A stretch of DNA of 55,089 nt from Desulfocapsa sp. Lineage in GTDB: Bacteria > Desulfobacterota > Desulfobulbia > Desulfobulbales > Desulfocapsaceae. Positions 26,085 to 33,985 of the stretch are shown here, piece after piece; positions within the stretch are counted from its first letter, which is position 1; every line of letters starts with the position of its first letter. The notes below the pieces were generated by a model. That model searched no databases and was not told where the DNA came from. It saw only the letters and a program-made list of their open reading frames with translations. Location: NCBI GenBank assembly GCA_030145625.1, contig JAQYVF010000024.1, positions 1 through 55,089 of the forward strand, given 5' to 3'. The position numbers were made by a program, and so were the translations under genes.

Positions 26085-26315
26085 TTAGTTCGGGAATTCC
26101 TGGTAATCAGCATTGAAGGCGATTAGTTCAGTAGCTAAGTTACGCACATCACTCTGGGCGGCCTTATTCTGGGCACGAGCACGATATGCTGCAAACTGCG
26201 GGATGGCGATGGCAGCCAGAATACCGATGATGGCAACAACGATCATCAACTCGATCAGGGTAAAACCTTTTTGATTTTTCTTGCTTTGTAATGCCTTTCC
26301 AATTTTTCGAAGCAT
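26085..26315 (-). CDS. pilA: short type IV major pilin PilA
   Basis: A 76-aa prepilin. PilD cleavage is expected in [10 protein letters not shown] (after Gly17), leaving a 59-residue mature pilin with Glu5 and the canonical hydrophobic helix ending in [13 protein letters not shown]. There is no C-terminal globular domain or disulfide loop. This is the Geobacter-type short pilin, not the ~150-aa Pseudomonas type. Mature aromatics are F1, F24, Y27, F50, Y54 and F57. The ATG at 26315 has a perfect AGGAGG 6 nt upstream; a longer frame to 26426 would run through the promoter. A sigma-54 promoter lies upstream. It forms the fibre and may be conductive. Confidence 0.93.
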   Translation of the reverse strand: MLRKIGKALQSKKNQKGFTLIELMIVVAIIGILAAIAIPQFAAYRARAQNKAAQSDVRNLATELIAFNADYQEFPN

Positions 26316-26368
26316 GATGCTCCTCCTGTTAAAGGTTGATGTGAGAAAAACTGTTCTTGGCATCCAAG

Positions 26369-26385
26369 AAGCATAAATTGTGCCA
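26369..26385 (-). promoter_or_regulatory. sigma-54 promoter of pilA
   Basis: The minus strand reads TGGCAC (26385-26380), AATTTA, then TGCT. The invariant GG (26384-26383) and GC (26372-26371) are separated by exactly 10 bp, as RpoN requires. The predicted start is near 26359, giving a 44-nt leader with AGGAGG. pilA genes in Pseudomonas and Geobacter are known to be RpoN/PilR dependent. Confidence 0.88.
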
Positions 26386-26500
26386 ATAGGAAAAACATCT
26401 GTTGTTTGGGAGGGGGTGGGGAACATTTGTCATGATTATTGCCTAGTTCCAAGTATTGTTTTTTCCCTTCAGGGAAGAAGGAGTTTTTCACGATCCCAAG

Positions 26501-26568
26501 GTGAAGTGACATTTTTTGTCAGTTTGGTTTGAGTTGTTCGTTTGTTGTGACAAAAAATGTCACTTCAC
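26501..26568. promoter_or_regulatory. paired enhancer-like sites in a perfect 21-bp inverted repeat upstream of pilA
   Basis: Arm 26501-26521 is exactly repeated in inverse orientation at 26548-26568. Each arm holds its own dyad TGACA-N5-TGTCA (centres about 26514 and 26555). The centres are 41 bp apart, four helical turns, and lie about 143 and 184 bp upstream of the -12 element. This is the expected geometry for a dimeric NtrC-type activator such as PilR. Confidence 0.7.
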
Positions 26569-26598
26569 TCGTTCTTGCCTTTTGATAAAGTTAATCTG

Positions 26599-26622
26599 GT
26601 TGTTCTTTCTATAGAGAACAAC
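26599..26622. promoter_or_regulatory. palindrome in the pilA/glycosylation divergent region
   Basis: GTTGTTCT (26599-26606) and AGAACAAC (26615-26622) form perfect 8-bp arms around an 8-nt centre. The 490-bp gap 26316-26805 between pilA and the methyltransferase holds this site, the paired enhancer sites, the sigma-54 promoter, and a small hairpin CTTTTGGG/CCCAAAAG (26748-26766) without a T-run. No gene is seen in it. Confidence 0.4.
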
Positions 26623-26805
26623 TGTTAAGTCGGGTATCATTTGCTCATGACTGTATACCTTAAAGAAACTCGAAAAGCAGTGAGTTGTGTATTTTTATGA
26701 ATTCACCAGTTGAGCGATATTGGGAGAGGGGGTTCTTTTATTTAAGCCTTTTGGGTGGCCCAAAAGAAACTTCCTTTATTGAGAAGAGAAAAGTATAATC
26801 TTTAA

Positions 26806-27534
26806 ATGAAATTTTCTCGAAAAACATCCATCATACTCAATAAGATCATAAATGATTTTCTTCCGCCTGTTTTAAGAGATAAGAGATGGTTCATGTTTCC
26901 GTTTTTTAAATTACTCTTTAAGGACAAGGCAGAGCTGTTTTTGGATTTTCGCCAAGCAGCACCATATATGAATGAAAAGGAGTTGAAGGATTTATACAGA
27001 GAAACTGCTCAATGCAATTTGCTTAAAGAAACCGATCTTAATATTGAATGTCTCCGCATTATTCCCAAAAAAGTTGTGGGCATGACTGTTCTTGATGTAG
27101 GAGGGGGGCGTGGAGTTCTGGCCAAATCGCTTGCAAAAAAATATAAGGTGAAGGCGTGTGATATCGTCTTGTCGTCTTGTGATGATGCAGATCAGATAGA
27201 ATGGCGAGAAGGGAATGTTGAAAACCTTCCATATATAGATAACGAGGTTGATACCGTTGTTTGTACACATGTGCTGGAACACGTGAAAGATATTGAGAGA
27301 GCAATGCAGGAACTCCGGAGAGTCGCAAGTAGGTGTATTATTATAGTTGTTCCCAGGGAGCGGCCGTATCGCTTTGCATTTAATTTGCATCTGTCTTTCT
27401 TTCCATACGAATTTAGTGTGTTGACTGTTTTGGCGAAAAACATATCACCGACACATTTTTCTGTGGAAAATATTGCTGGAGATTGGCTGTATATTGAAAA
27501 TCTTATTGATGTAACATCAAGTTTCCATGAATAA
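26806..27534 (+). CDS. class I SAM-dependent methyltransferase (Methyltransf_11-like)
   Basis: A 242-aa cytoplasmic methyltransferase: motif I VLDVGGGRG (95-103), then acidic residue in VKACDIV, and VDTVVCTHVLEHVKD as motif IV. An N-terminal helix-rich cap of about 80 residues precedes it. It is the first gene of a plus-strand group encoding membrane glycosyltransferases and an oligosaccharyltransferase, and overlaps the next gene by 8 nt (ATGAATAA). Likely modifies a lipid-linked glycan or sugar used in that pathway. A TATAAT at 26794 is too close to the ATG to be the promoter of a leadered transcript. Confidence 0.82.
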   Translation: MKFSRKTSIILNKIINDFLPPVLRDKRWFMFPFFKLLFKDKAELFLDFRQAAPYMNEKELKDLYRETAQCNLLKETDLNIECLRIIPKKVVGMTVLDVGGGRGVLAKSLAKKYKVKACDIVLSSCDDADQIEWREGNVENLPYIDNEVDTVVCTHVLEHVKDIERAMQELRRVASRCIIIVVPRERPYRFAFNLHLSFFPYEFSVLTVLAKNISPTHFSVENIAGDWLYIENLIDVTSSFHE

Positions 27535-28873
27535 AGAAGAGAATTATGCCTCAAGTGAGGCAATAACAGAGAAGACGAAACGAAAATGGATTCCTTATCT
27601 GTTGGCTTTTTGTGTCTTTGGCATAGCCTTAGGACTCAGGCTTGACTATGTTCTCACACTTGATATTGATGGGCCGATCCGGGATGATGCTCTGAAATAT
27701 TATAAGTTGGCCTACAATTTAGTAGAAAATGGAGTCTATTCTAAGGGACAAAGTTTTCCTTTTACTATAGAGACAGCCATTACTCCTGGATATCCTTTGT
27801 TCCTGGCCGCGATTATGTCGTTGATGCCGGATGTTGCTGCATTTTATAAAATGACATTGCTCTTACAGGCGGTACTGAGCGCACTGACAGTCTTTCTTGT
27901 TTACTTTATATCCTGTCGTTGTCTTCCTTGGTTTTGCACCATTCTCGGTATTTTCTTGATTGCTATTTCTCCGCATCTGATCATCTACTCAGGTTACGTT
28001 TTAACGGAAACCTTGTTTACCTTCCTCCTTGTCCTGGGAATGTTTTTGTATGTAGTTGGCGTTGGTAAAAACAATATTGCCTGGCAGATGTCAGCAGGAA
28101 TGGTCTGGGGTATGGCATCCCTTACCCGGCCTGCGCTTTTTCTATTTCCGGTTGCACTCTTTATCTTCTCCTGTCTGTTTGTAGGGAATAAAAAATATAT
28201 GTTAAAGGGGCATCTGGCTCTCATCTGTGGTTTGTTGGTATTATGGCTTCCCTGGAAAATATTCATCTTCAATGAGCCACCAACCATCAATGCTGCAGCG
28301 GCATCTTTTGCTTTTGGCTCGTATCCCAACCTTGTTTTTAAGTCTGAGAAATTGAGAGGATATCCTTACCGCGAAGATCCTGCATATAATGAAATGAAAC
28401 GAGACATCCGCAACGGGTTAGCTGTTGTTGCCGAAAGGGCTCGTGAGGAACCTGTGAGGTATGTCAAGTGGTATGTGTTGGGCAAGCCGAAGATGTATTG
28501 GGGGGCGTATACCGTAACAGGTGTCGGTGGAGCGTTTGTGTATGGTGTGAAGTCGACAATGTACCATCGATATAAGACGTTGCGGGCATCTTATACGAAA
28601 ATGATGCATGCACATGCTTTTTTGGCTGCTCTGGCCTTGCTCTATTCTTGCGTTTCAATAATTAAATGTATTTCTGCAAAAGCATTTGATGCTGGAGGTT
28701 TCATTGTTACCTGTTTTGGTCTTCTCCTCTTTTATTTTACGCTAATACATATGGTTTTTGCACCATTGCCTCGATATGCTGTGCCACTGTATCCCTTTTG
28801 CTATATGTTGGCAGCTGGATCTTTGTCACTGCCGTTCGCTTGGGGTAAAAGATTAATTTTTAAGCGAAAGTGA
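27527..28873 (+). CDS. GT-C family membrane glycosyltransferase (ArnT/PMT_2-like)
   Basis: A 448-aa integral membrane protein with about ten hydrophobic segments. After the first comes the periplasmic acidic motif DGPIRDDALKYYKLA (catalytic-type Asp-Asp), followed by ITPGYPLFLAAIMSL. Both are marks of the PMT_2/GT39-83 group, which moves a sugar from a polyprenyl-phosphate donor to a lipid, glycan or protein on the periplasmic side. It is followed by a DPM1-like GT2 that could make that donor. Start overlaps the methyltransferase stop by 8 nt. Confidence 0.82.
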   Translation: MNKEENYASSEAITEKTKRKWIPYLLAFCVFGIALGLRLDYVLTLDIDGPIRDDALKYYKLAYNLVENGVYSKGQSFPFTIETAITPGYPLFLAAIMSLMPDVAAFYKMTLLLQAVLSALTVFLVYFISCRCLPWFCTILGIFLIAISPHLIIYSGYVLTETLFTFLLVLGMFLYVVGVGKNNIAWQMSAGMVWGMASLTRPALFLFPVALFIFSCLFVGNKKYMLKGHLALICGLLVLWLPWKIFIFNEPPTINAAAASFAFGSYPNLVFKSEKLRGYPYREDPAYNEMKRDIRNGLAVVAERAREEPVRYVKWYVLGKPKMYWGAYTVTGVGGAFVYGVKSTMYHRYKTLRASYTKMMHAHAFLAALALLYSCVSIIKCISAKAFDAGGFIVTCFGLLLFYFTLIHMVFAPLPRYAVPLYPFCYMLAAGSLSLPFAWGKRLIFKRK

Positions 28874-28877
28874 CGTG

Positions 28878-29816
28878 ATGGTAGCCGTTGTTATTCCTTG
28901 TTATCAGGTTCGAGATCATATCTTAAAACTTCTTGGTGAAATTGGTGAAGAAGTTGACCGTATCTTTGTTATTGATGATGCCTGTCCGGAAGAGACCGGC
29001 CAGCTTGTTGTGGAACAATGTGAAGACCCTCGCGTAACAGTCTTGTTTAACGATAAGAACCTTGGTGTTGGTGGTGCTACTGTCAGGGGAATATGCAAAG
29101 CTCTACAAGGATCATCAGACATTATTGTGAAGATTGATGGCGATGGGCAGATGGATCCGACACTTATACCTGTCCTCATTAAACCTTTGCTTGATGTTCA
29201 GGCGGATTGTGTAAAGGGCAACCGTTTTTACCGGCCTGAATTTTTACAAACAATGCCTAAAGTTAGGCTATTAGGGAATTCCGCTCTTTCCTTTATCTCC
29301 AAACTGTCATCGGGGTATTGGAGCCTAATGGATCCCACCAATGGTTTCTTTGCTATTCATGCTGACGTTGCTCGAGAAATTGACTGGAGAAAAGTTTCAC
29401 CCCGCTATTTTTTTGAATCAGATTTGCTTTTTCATTTGGCCATTTCTAAGGCGGTTGTCAAAAATGTGCCAATGCTGGCTTTGTACGGAGATGAAAAAAG
29501 CAATTTGTCAATCTGGAAAGCCTTGTTTGAATTTCCCTTCTTGCATATAAACCAATTTGTTAAGCGGATTTTCTTCAATTATGTTCTGCGAGACTTTAAT
29601 GCTGGGTCGTTAATGCTGTTTAACACCTTGCTCTTTCTTCCATTTGGCGTGTTCTATGGTAGCTGGAGGTGGTATCTTTCCGTGGAAACGGGTCAGCTTG
29701 CAAGTACCGGAACTGTAATGCTTGCCGTGCTTCCCATAGTTTTAGGGTATCAATCTTTTCTTTCATTTCTGCAATTGGATATTGAAAATGAACCTGACTT
29801 ACCACGACAGCAGTGA
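28878..29816 (+). CDS. family-2 glycosyltransferase, polyprenyl-phosphate sugar synthase-like, membrane anchored
   Basis: A 312-aa GT-A enzyme with AVVIPCYQ, VIDDACPEETG and KIDGDGQMDP (DxD type), followed after about 225 by amphipathic and two transmembrane segments. The architecture matches DPM1/GtrB-like enzymes that charge undecaprenyl phosphate with one sugar. I take ATG 28878; a GTG one codon upstream is equally open. It lies 4 bp after the GT-C gene and overlaps the STT3-like gene by one base, so donor synthesis, transfer and oligosaccharyl transfer are co-expressed. Confidence 0.85.
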   Translation: MVAVVIPCYQVRDHILKLLGEIGEEVDRIFVIDDACPEETGQLVVEQCEDPRVTVLFNDKNLGVGGATVRGICKALQGSSDIIVKIDGDGQMDPTLIPVLIKPLLDVQADCVKGNRFYRPEFLQTMPKVRLLGNSALSFISKLSSGYWSLMDPTNGFFAIHADVAREIDWRKVSPRYFFESDLLFHLAISKAVVKNVPMLALYGDEKSNLSIWKALFEFPFLHINQFVKRIFFNYVLRDFNAGSLMLFNTLLFLPFGVFYGSWRWYLSVETGQLASTGTVMLAVLPIVLGYQSFLSFLQLDIENEPDLPRQQ

Positions 29817-32038
29817 TGAGTAAGCCGGTTTTTAATAGTAGGGGCTCATCAGATATTTTTCTAACGCGAGACATGAAGCATAGGGTGGTTGTGGTTGTTG
29901 CTGTATGTTTGGTCATGGGGGGAGGATTTTTCCTCCGTGTTAGCAGCCTTTCCAATTGGCTGGATCACAAAGAACGCTACTTTTTTCATGACCAGCAGAT
30001 CCCTTTGATGCTGACGGTCGACAGTTATTATTATCTTGAGTTAGCTCGTCAGTTGCAGGAAGGAACCTTCAGCGATGTGGACGAGCGCAGGCATGTGCCG
30101 GTTGGCTATAAACAACCGTCCACCCCTCCGTTGCTTTCAGTTTTACTTGCTGGTATTGGCCGTATAACGGGCGCGAGTCTGGAGTGGGTGGCACTCCTTC
30201 TCCCTGCTTTTCTGGGAATAGTGTTGGCGATTCCTGTTTATTTATTGTGTTATACCCTTGCCATAAAGGCAAGGGGTGGTGGAGTTGATGATCGGTTGCG
30301 GCAAGGTTATGCGAGGGTGGCTGGCTTGGCGGCAGCCGTTTTGGCCCTGCTTTCTCCTCTGTTTTTGTGGCGGAGTTCCGTGGGTTGGTGTGATACTGAC
30401 GCCTTAAATGTTGTTTTCCCGGTTTTGCTTACCTATCTCGCAGTCAGGTGTGCAGATGCTGAGCATCTGAAGGGGCGGGTTGTTTGGCTTGCCGGATTTA
30501 TAGTAACCACTTTGTTGTTTTTGTGGTGGTGGGATCAGTCTCACGTACCTGTTTTTGCCTTTACTGCCATTCCTTTTGGGGTAGCCCTGGTCTTTGTTGG
30601 CATTCGTACTCCAAAAAAGCTTTTGCCTTTTATTGTAGTTGGGGCTGGGCTGTTGCTTTTGATTGGGTGGTGGAAAGGATTTGGGCTGCTCAATCCGTTG
30701 AACTATCTCGACAACCTGAAGGGGATGACACGATATATTATCTCAGAAACCGGGGCGTCACCTTTCCGGCCTGCAGGTGAGGCTGTTTCCGAACAGTCTC
30801 GAGCGTCTCTGGAAATATTAATGCGAGAAAGCAGTGGTGGCTGGCCTGGCTTTGTTTTGGCCTGTTGTGGGTTGCTGGTATTTGCCTGGTTGACCAGGGG
30901 GTACATTTTTTACCTGACACCCCTTATTATTGTCTCGATACTTTCCTTGTGGGGGCAACGTTTTTTGATCTTTACCGCCCCGTTGTTTGGACTTGGTGTG
31001 GGAGCCCTATGTTTTTTGATCTGTTGTTTAATCAAAAAGCCGGTATGGAAAACAGTAGTCCTTTTCCTATTGCTCCTCCTTGCCAGTTGGAGTGCTGTCA
31101 ATATTGTGGGTTTGTCAGATAAGCGGGTGCCGCGCCGCTTACCTGTCTTGTTTGAAGCCATGAAGGAGATCGCTGAAAAGACGGAGGAGGACGCTGTGAT
31201 CTGGGCTTCCTGGGGGCATGGGCATCCACTCTTGTATTACGGACAGCGGGGGGTAGTAGCGGATGGCATTTTTCATAATGCAGAACTCCAGTATGTCCTT
31301 AGTTTTCCCTTGGCCTGCGATGATTTTCGCCTGGCTGCCAACTGGATTTCTTTTTATGTCGCTCACGGGGCTCAGGGATTGCGCAAAGCGAATAAATTGT
31401 TTGGGGCTCATGAGCAAGATTGGGTGAAGGGCATGAAAGCCCTACAGGGTTTTTTGACTGTTGGGGTGCATGGAAGTCGAAAGATTTTTCGCTCACAGTA
31501 TCATCTTGCTCCTGGGGAGATAGAAGAAAACTTGCAGTGGCTGTTCCCGGAAACTCAAAGGCCTGTATATCTTTTTCTGGATTATCTGCTTCTTAACCAG
31601 GCATGGTTTACTCTGGGGCGCTGGGATTTGGCATCTCGATCCGGACCCGGAAAAATGGTCTTTGTTCCTTTGCGGCGTGTTGCTGATAATGAAGAGGGGA
31701 AAATTGAAGGGATAAGTGAGATAGGCAAGGTGAGCATTGATGTCAATTCGGGTCAATTACAGACCGGTGGGAGGACAGTTTCCCTGGGTGTTTTGAAAAT
31801 TCATGATGGGAAAAAAGTGAATGCCACTTCTTACACCAGCCATTCTAAATTGCTTGCCGAGGTGTTTCTTCCTGGTCGAATAGGTGTGTTAGCGGACCAG
31901 CAGACTGCTAATACGATTTTGGTTAAGTTGTACTATGAATATACCTACAATCGCCGCTTTTTTTCACCCATAGATGTGGGAAGACCTCACTATGGGATAT
32001 GGAAGGTATCGGGTGAGCGCTATCGACCTACCTTTTAG
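29816..32038 (+). CDS. STT3/PglB/AglB-like oligosaccharyltransferase
   Basis: A 740-aa protein with about 12 transmembrane segments followed by a periplasmic domain. Catalytic marks of the STT3 family are seen in order: VDSYYY with Asp69 in the first loop, GWCDTD (190-195) as the second acidic motif, AVSE (323-326) matching the TIxE/SVSE motif in external loop 5, and WASWGHGHPLLYY (463-475) at the place of the acceptor-binding WWDYG. The last is strongly altered (WASWG), so peptide recognition may differ from N-glycosylation. ATG overlaps the previous stop (TGATG). Closest function: en bloc transfer of lipid-linked glycan to exported proteins, possibly pilus parts. Alternative: a GT-C enzyme with a lipid acceptor. 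Confidence 0.78.
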   Translation: MSKPVFNSRGSSDIFLTRDMKHRVVVVVAVCLVMGGGFFLRVSSLSNWLDHKERYFFHDQQIPLMLTVDSYYYLELARQLQEGTFSDVDERRHVPVGYKQPSTPPLLSVLLAGIGRITGASLEWVALLLPAFLGIVLAIPVYLLCYTLAIKARGGGVDDRLRQGYARVAGLAAAVLALLSPLFLWRSSVGWCDTDALNVVFPVLLTYLAVRCADAEHLKGRVVWLAGFIVTTLLFLWWWDQSHVPVFAFTAIPFGVALVFVGIRTPKKLLPFIVVGAGLLLLIGWWKGFGLLNPLNYLDNLKGMTRYIISETGASPFRPAGEAVSEQSRASLEILMRESSGGWPGFVLACCGLLVFAWLTRGYIFYLTPLIIVSILSLWGQRFLIFTAPLFGLGVGALCFLICCLIKKPVWKTVVLFLLLLLASWSAVNIVGLSDKRVPRRLPVLFEAMKEIAEKTEEDAVIWASWGHGHPLLYYGQRGVVADGIFHNAELQYVLSFPLACDDFRLAANWISFYVAHGAQGLRKANKLFGAHEQDWVKGMKALQGFLTVGVHGSRKIFRSQYHLAPGEIEENLQWLFPETQRPVYLFLDYLLLNQAWFTLGRWDLASRSGPGKMVFVPLRRVADNEEGKIEGISEIGKVSIDVNSGQLQTGGRTVSLGVLKIHDGKKVNATSYTSHSKLLAEVFLPGRIGVLADQQTANTILVKLYYEYTYNRRFFSPIDVGRPHYGIWKVSGERYRPTF

Positions 32039-32047
32039 CAGCAGCAA

Positions 32048-32065
32048 TTGTAAAAAAAATTTACA
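32048..32065 (+). promoter_or_regulatory. A-tract dyad upstream of the first minor-pilin operon
   Basis: TTGTAAAAAAAATTTACA contains the dyad TGTAAA-N5-TTTACA centred about 150 bp upstream of the -12 element at 32208. It resembles the pilA enhancer half-site TTGTGACAAAAAATGTCA and recurs upstream of the second minor-pilin operon. Candidate activator site; chance similarity of A-rich DNA is possible. Confidence 0.45.
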
Positions 32066-32194
32066 TGTTGTTTGTGATTGGTAATTTCTTTGCCTCTTTG
32101 TCGGAGGAATTGAGTTTGGTGTTTAGGCTATCGTGTTTCTGTTTTTTTTGTGTAATCGTAGAAATAAGGGAAGAGATTGTTTTTTTGGGGATGG

Positions 32195-32210
32195 TGGTCC
32201 TGAAATTGCA
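32195..32210 (+). promoter_or_regulatory. sigma-54-like promoter of the first minor-pilin operon
   Basis: TGGTCCTGAAATTGCA keeps the invariant GG (32196-32197) and GC (32208-32209) at 10-bp spacing and a good TTGCA -12 box. The -24 box is TGGTCC, not TGGCAC. Predicted start near 32221, 52 nt before the first ATG. Confidence 0.68.
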
Positions 32211-32272
32211 TAATTTCCTGGTAAGGATTTGTCTGTACGTTGAGAAACCATGGAACGTGAGAATGAAACAGT

Positions 32273-32848
32273 ATGATGCATAAAATGAAAGTACACCGAG
32301 AAAATTTGGCGGGGTTCACCCTTGTTGAGGTTCTAGTGGTCCTTATTGTTATTGCTGTTTTAGGCAGCATTGCGGTGCCAGGGTATATGAAATGGATGCC
32401 TAACATTCGTCTAAAAAATGCGGCAAGAGATCTCTATGCAAATATGCAGAAAACTCGTATGGGTGCCGTGAAAGACAATAAGGACTGGGCAATACAATTT
32501 GATCCGGCGCAGAATGAATATACCATCTACTCGGACAGTGGTGATGATGACTGGGCAACAGTAGGCGACAATGTAGCGGTTGAGACGGTTCGGTTATCAA
32601 CTTACCGTAGCGGTGTGGCATTTGGGCCTGGAAATGTTCCCGCTGGGAACAATTCTGTTTCGGGGGCTCCTATGCCCGCTGATGATGTCAGCTATACTGC
32701 AAATCGCGTAGTATTCAACCCGCTTGGGACTGGGTCTCTTGGATATGTCTATCTAGAAAATGAGGAAAGGGCTACGACCTATGCGGTGGGGACACGTCCA
32801 AGCGGAGCATTGCGTCTTTTAAGATGGTTGGGAGGAGGATGGGAGTGA
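32273..32848 (+). CDS. minor pseudopilin, FimT/GspH family (copy 1)
   Basis: A 191-aa prepilin-like protein. Cleavage is expected in LAG|FTLVEVLVVL, followed by a hydrophobic helix and the GspH-type segment IRLKNAARDLYANMQKTRMGAV. The body is a beta-rich periplasmic domain. It opens a five-gene operon (FimT, PilW, PilV, PilX, PilY1). Minor pilins of this set form the priming/tip complex of type IV pili with PilY1. ATG 32273 is used; ATGs at 32276 and 32285 are in the same frame. Confidence 0.88.
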   Translation: MMHKMKVHRENLAGFTLVEVLVVLIVIAVLGSIAVPGYMKWMPNIRLKNAARDLYANMQKTRMGAVKDNKDWAIQFDPAQNEYTIYSDSGDDDWATVGDNVAVETVRLSTYRSGVAFGPGNVPAGNNSVSGAPMPADDVSYTANRVVFNPLGTGSLGYVYLENEERATTYAVGTRPSGALRLLRWLGGGWE

Positions 32849-33528
32849 GAAATAGTAAAAAAGGAAGGTTGGCCCAGGAGCATGGTTTTACCCTGGTTGA
32901 GCTGATGATAGCCATGGTGATTTCCGGCTTTATTATGGCAGCACTCTATTCTGCCTACGTGGTACAGCAAAAACATGCACTTGCTCAGGAGCAGGTGACG
33001 GAAATGCAGCAGAACCTGCGGGCCGGGATGGATTATTTTATCGGTGAAATCAGGCTGGCTGGTTTTGATCCTACTGGAGAAGTGACGGATGGTGAAAAGA
33101 TTGTAGATGCAACGGCTAATTCGTTGCAGTATTTTTTTGACAATGATGATGCAAACAGTTTCGTCTTCTTTGACAACGATAACACAAATGAATTAAGGCA
33201 GGAGACTCATGGTGGCGGAGCACAACTGGTAGCCGATAATATCGAGGCGTTCGAATTGTATTATGTCTTGGAAGATGGGACAAAAACATCTTTGCCAATT
33301 GATCCCGGTAAGATTCGTTCTGTGGAAGTGTCGATACTAGCCAAGGCGCACCAGCCGGATCCTAATTTTACCAATATGATGACTTATGTCCCTGCTTCTG
33401 GTGATCCCAATTGGGATATTAATGGAGAGAATATTGCTGGAACCGGGAATCCGCCTAACGATCAATTTCGCCGTCGTCTCTTAATTACCTCGGTTCAGTT
33501 ACGCAATATGGGGTTGGCTCATGAATAA
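32845..33528 (+). CDS. minor pilin PilW-like (copy 1)
   Basis: A 227-aa prepilin with EHG|FTLVELMIAMVISG cleavage site and helix, then the PilW-type segment VTEMQQNLRAGMDYFIGEIRLAGFDPTG. The start is best placed at GTG 32845: it has AGGAGG 6 nt upstream and overlaps the FimT stop as GTGA. An ATG at 32824 would place that AGGAGG inside the gene. The mature domain is acidic, with DNDDAN and DNDNTN runs that could bind calcium. Part of the PilVWX-PilY1 initiation complex. Confidence 0.88.
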   Translation: MRNSKKGRLAQEHGFTLVELMIAMVISGFIMAALYSAYVVQQKHALAQEQVTEMQQNLRAGMDYFIGEIRLAGFDPTGEVTDGEKIVDATANSLQYFFDNDDANSFVFFDNDNTNELRQETHGGGAQLVADNIEAFELYYVLEDGTKTSLPIDPGKIRSVEVSILAKAHQPDPNFTNMMTYVPASGDPNWDINGENIAGTGNPPNDQFRRRLLITSVQLRNMGLAHE

Positions 33529-33973
33529 GCTTACTGAAAACTCTGGTTTTACCCTGATCGAAAGTTTGGTTGCTATCGCCATTCTAACTATTGCTGTTTT
33601 TACTCTGTATTCCATGCAGACTACAGCCATTAGGGGAAATGCGACCGCTAACAGTTTAACTACTGCCTCTAACTGGGCCAGGGATAGAGCTGAGAAATTG
33701 ATGGCGGAAAAGTATACGGATCTTGAAGATGTCAATGACAATGGCTGTGCCGGGTTGGATGACTGGCCGAATTCTGACTATAAAGATAATGATGATGCCA
33801 TTTATAAAGTCTACTGGAATGTTGCCAATGACTGCACGTTAACAGATATTTATGATGCTGCCACGGCGGAACAGGAGCAGAAACCTAAGCATCTGCGGAT
33901 TATTATTACCAGGGAGAATCTTGGCATTCAGAAAACTCTTGTATTTAACTACATTAAACAAAATACAATATAA
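33521..33973 (+). CDS. minor pilin PilV-like (copy 1)
   Basis: A 150-aa prepilin with NSG|FTLIESLVAIAIL, then TIAVFTLYSMQTTAIRGNATAN, a pattern typical of PilV/GspI-like minor pilins. ATG overlaps the PilW stop by 8 nt (ATGAATAA), indicating translational coupling. The periplasmic part is small and acidic. A paralogue with the same LYSMQ..AI.GNA signature is at 42674. Confidence 0.88.
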   Translation: MNKLTENSGFTLIESLVAIAILTIAVFTLYSMQTTAIRGNATANSLTTASNWARDRAEKLMAEKYTDLEDVNDNGCAGLDDWPNSDYKDNDDAIYKVYWNVANDCTLTDIYDAATAEQEQKPKHLRIIITRENLGIQKTLVFNYIKQNTI

Positions 33974-33985
33974 TTCGGGGAAGCT

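Noticed and set aside
26748-26766. Hairpin CTTTTGGG/CCCAAAAG as a terminator before the methyltransferase operon
   Set aside because: Stem of 8 bp with 3-nt loop but no following T-run; role unclear.
26794-26799. TATAAT as promoter of the 26806 operon
   Set aside because: Only 7 nt from the ATG and without a -35 element at proper spacing.
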